Position numbers and translations under genes: made by a program
Part shown: piece after piece, positions 62,157 through 64,000 of the stretch
Position numbering within the stretch: the first letter of the stretch is position 1
Layout of the letters: each line of letters starts with the position of its first letter
NCBI RefSeq assembly: GCF_000961095.1
Contig: NZ_CP011058.1
Span: 186,001 to 250,000 of the forward strand
DNA: 64,000 bases
Direction of reading: 5' to 3'
Source of the DNA: Paenibacillus beijingensis
Lineage (GTDB): Bacteria > Bacillota > Bacilli > Paenibacillales > Paenibacillaceae
Notes under the pieces: model-generated
What the model saw: only the letters and a program-made list of their open reading frames with translations
Database searches by the model: none
Told to the model about the DNA's origin: nothing

Positions 62157-63427
62157 TGGCCTTCTCCCGCTTTCCCGCTTCCGCGCAAGTAAATCGGGTT
62201 CGTCAGGCAGGTCATGATCGTCTTGTCCATCTCTGGAATGTAGCGGCGCGCTTCTACCCTGTAAAATAACCGGTCCGCCGCTGCGGCACATGTTAACTCA
62301 GCATTTCCGTCCACAATCCATTCCTGTTCCAAACCGCAGTCGGACCATAGGCTGACCCGGTCGTTGTTCGCGCGATGCACCTCCAGCGTCAGTTCAATGT
62401 GCTCCAATCCGTCCATTTCGATCTCGTCTCCGATCCGGCTGGAACCGGAAGCGAGCGTAATGAACGTATCATCCGGATCGCAGGAAAGGACAACCCGCCC
62501 CGTCCGGACCGCAGTCAAAACATCGTCGACGGTCTCGGCTTCCACCCATACATGCGTTGTCGGCCTGCCGTGCCGAACAAACAGATCCGGTCTGTGCGTA
62601 TCGCTGCCGCCGATTGCCGGAAGCCTGCGCCCTTCACACAATTGCTTATGCCACCAGCCGACGGCAGCCTCATTAAGCGGACGCCAGGGACCGTTCCATA
62701 CCTCAACCGCATCAAAAGAAACATCAAAACCAAGTTCCCAAGGACAATCCGGACAAAAGGGGTGGTTGAGCGATACCAGACCGCCACGGCCGGCTGCTTT
62801 TTGCAGTACATTTGAGCCATGGTCCGGCGTCAAAACCCGGAAATCGTCCAGCGCATCGGGGTGTCCCAATATATTGGCATGTCCTTTGTAGCTCGTTAGC
62901 TCGACGCCGGGAATGAGCAGCAGCTGATCATCGGAATTGGCTGCCGTCTTGTTTTGGGACGCTGTATTATGATCGGTAAGCGCGATAAACGACAGCCCCC
63001 TTTCCTTGCATATTTCAATTACTTCCGCAATCGTATAAGATCCGTCACTGTGCAGGCTGTGCATATGCAGATCGCCCTTCATCCAGCGGCCATGTTTTGT
63101 CGTCAGCTCAATCTCAATCGTCACGGTGCAGCCATCATCCGGAACCCGATACGCGCCAAGAAGGACGTACCAGGTCCCTTCCGTGATCGGACCGGCCAAA
63201 TAGCCGGGCGTCGCTTTCTCCAGCGCGACAAAAAATTCGTCCCGGGCTCCGCCGCTCCAACCTGCAATGCGCTCCGGCGACCGTAAACCGATATCGATGA
63301 CGGCTCTGCCGTCCGGATTATCGTAACGGTAACGAACCTCGATCCGTTCGATTTCGCCATTAACCTCAAACGGCACTTCAAGATAGGTTTGCTCTTCATG
63401 TTTGCCTATCATCCGCTGAATCTTCAT
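62153..63427 (-). CDS. PHP-domain metallohydrolase (CehA/McbA-like)
   Basis: A 424-residue protein. An N-terminal beta domain of about 110 residues is followed by the PHP phosphoesterase domain beginning KGDLHMHSLHSDGSYT (His121, His123), FIALTDHNT, GVELTSYKGHANILG, SLNHPFCPDCPW and GGSDTHRPD with the usual His/Asp metal ligands, then a C-terminal beta domain. Such proteins hydrolyse phosphoesters or carbamates in the CehA/McbA group. The ATG at 63427 has GAGAGG 9 nt upstream. It is 14 nt downstream of a sugar ABC permease, suggesting a phosphorylated or esterified imported substrate. Confidence 0.85.
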   Translation of the reverse strand: MKIQRMIGKHEEQTYLEVPFEVNGEIERIEVRYRYDNPDGRAVIDIGLRSPERIAGWSGGARDEFFVALEKATPGYLAGPITEGTWYVLLGAYRVPDDGCTVTIEIELTTKHGRWMKGDLHMHSLHSDGSYTIAEVIEICKERGLSFIALTDHNTASQNKTAANSDDQLLLIPGVELTSYKGHANILGHPDALDDFRVLTPDHGSNVLQKAAGRGGLVSLNHPFCPDCPWELGFDVSFDAVEVWNGPWRPLNEAAVGWWHKQLCEGRRLPAIGGSDTHRPDLFVRHGRPTTHVWVEAETVDDVLTAVRTGRVVLSCDPDDTFITLASGSSRIGDEIEMDGLEHIELTLEVHRANNDRVSLWSDCGLEQEWIVDGNAELTCAAAADRLFYRVEARRYIPEMDKTIMTCLTNPIYLRGSGKAGEGQ

Positions 63428-63441
63428 TTCGATCAACCTCT

Positions 63442-64000
63442 CTATTCTTTACTGGCTCCGAGCATGATGCCTTTCATAAAAAACTTTTGAACAAACGGAT
63501 AAATAGCGATGAGCGGAATAATAGCGATGATGATGCCCGCCATCTTCACATTAGTCGTCAGCAGATAGGTGCCCGAAGTCGAATTGGCATCGATAATCAT
63601 CGACTTAAGGGCGACCTGAAGCGTATATTTCGTACTGTCATTAATGAAAAGCACCGGCGCCGTAAACATGTTCCAACGGCCCACGAATTCAAACAGCGTC
63701 ACGGTCGCCAAGCCGGGCGTCGCCAGACGCATGTACATCGTACTAAAGATGCGGAGCTCCCCCGCGCCGTCCATTTTGGCCGATTCCGCCATTTCGTAAG
63801 GCACGCCCAGGAAAAAATTCCGCATGAGCAAAATGGAAAATCCGGATACGAGGCCCGACAAGACGAGCACGGTAAGCGTATTGAGAAGATGCAAATCTTT
63901 GTTGACGACATAAAGTGGAATCATAATCGCCTCTTGGGGAATCATCATCGTAATTAAGATGAACGTGACCATCAATTTTTTTCCCGGGAGAAAAGGATGC
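63442..64000 (-). CDS. Carbohydrate ABC transporter permease, MalG type (5' end outside the window)
   Basis: The visible 186 codons run off the right edge without a start; the first in-window residues read HPFLPGKKLMVTFILITMMI, a typical MalG-type helix 2/3 region. The EAA loop is YEMAESAKMDGAGELRIFST, and the C-terminus ends KGIMLGASKE. Four or five helices are present. It is the inner-membrane part of a sugar importer. The PHP hydrolase and MFS gene follow in the same operon. Confidence 0.88.
   Translation of the reverse strand, partial: HPFLPGKKLMVTFILITMMIPQEAIMIPLYVVNKDLHLLNTLTVLVLSGLVSGFSILLMRNFFLGVPYEMAESAKMDGAGELRIFSTMYMRLATPGLATVTLFEFVGRWNMFTAPVLFINDSTKYTLQVALKSMIIDANSTSGTYLLTTNVKMAGIIIAIIPLIAIYPFVQKFFMKGIMLGASKE

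Overview
The window looks like a chromosomal segment of a spore-forming, Paenibacillus-type Firmicute. The evidence is an H-type small acid-soluble spore protein gene, strong AGGAGG ribosome binding sites with frequent TTG/GTG starts, a glycine T-box leader, CcpA-type cre boxes, LacI/ROK/IclR regulators and many sugar ABC and glycosidase genes at roughly 50% GC. I see no rRNA, tRNA, CRISPR array or intact insertion sequence.

Layout. 0-3 kb: end of a maltodextrin-type operon on the minus strand (partial glycosidase, LacI regulator, MalE-like lipoprotein). 3-9.5 kb: an ANT(4')-like aminoglycoside nucleotidyltransferase facing a two-gene split phosphotransferase of the PEP-synthase/rifampicin-phosphotransferase type, with a divergent large LuxR ATPase regulator. 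9.7-16.9 kb: hemerythrin-like, NmrA-like and secreted stalk-domain genes, T-box-controlled glyQS, an MmyB-type XRE regulator, and a WYL regulator carrying an internal deletion next to an intact operator and an alpha/beta hydrolase.

17-22.7 kb is an AT-rich accessory patch. It holds a GNAT acetyltransferase, a second XRE regulator facing an SDR gene, a small-protein/retropepsin gene pair, and three decayed genes (DUF2164, DUF817 and GrpB families). These are interspersed with three large inverted-repeat elements that begin near GTATAAC and end near GTTATAC and whose arms covary. They resemble integron attC sites in layout, although no integrase is present in the window.

22.7-36.5 kb: an orphan membrane protein; divergent GH31 and GH66 glycosidases around two cre boxes (alpha-1,6-glucan/dextran use); then a seven-gene minus-strand operon of ROK regulator, asparaginase-II-like hydrolase, sugar-binding lipoprotein, two permeases, CutC and ROK kinase. 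36.7-45.8 kb: a 179-nt hairpin element, selO, and a tightly overlapping KdgR-type operon (TIM-barrel isomerase, PfkB kinase, MFS transporter, hexulose-phosphate synthase and isomerase) with TAAACCGGTTTA operators, followed by vanZ-like, sspH and DinB-like genes.

45.8-60.8 kb is the most unusual region: an apparent amine-oxidation and nitrogen-acquisition regulon. It has a FAD-synthetase-like protein, an acyl-CoA-dehydrogenase-fold flavoprotein lacking the usual catalytic Glu, an orphan protein, an ammonium transporter, a PII protein, a copper amine oxidase with a small His-rich membrane protein, and a five-gene operon of two EutQ-like cupins, a DUF3445 heme-type N-demethylase, a DmmA-like zinc-ribbon protein and a ferredoxin-type reductase. 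A shared palindrome, TTTCCCG-N7-GGAAA (one site has N6), occurs upstream of each of these transcription units. A LuxR-type and an IclR-type regulator lie inside the region. 60.9-64 kb: MFS transporter, PHP-domain hydrolase and a truncated sugar ABC permease.
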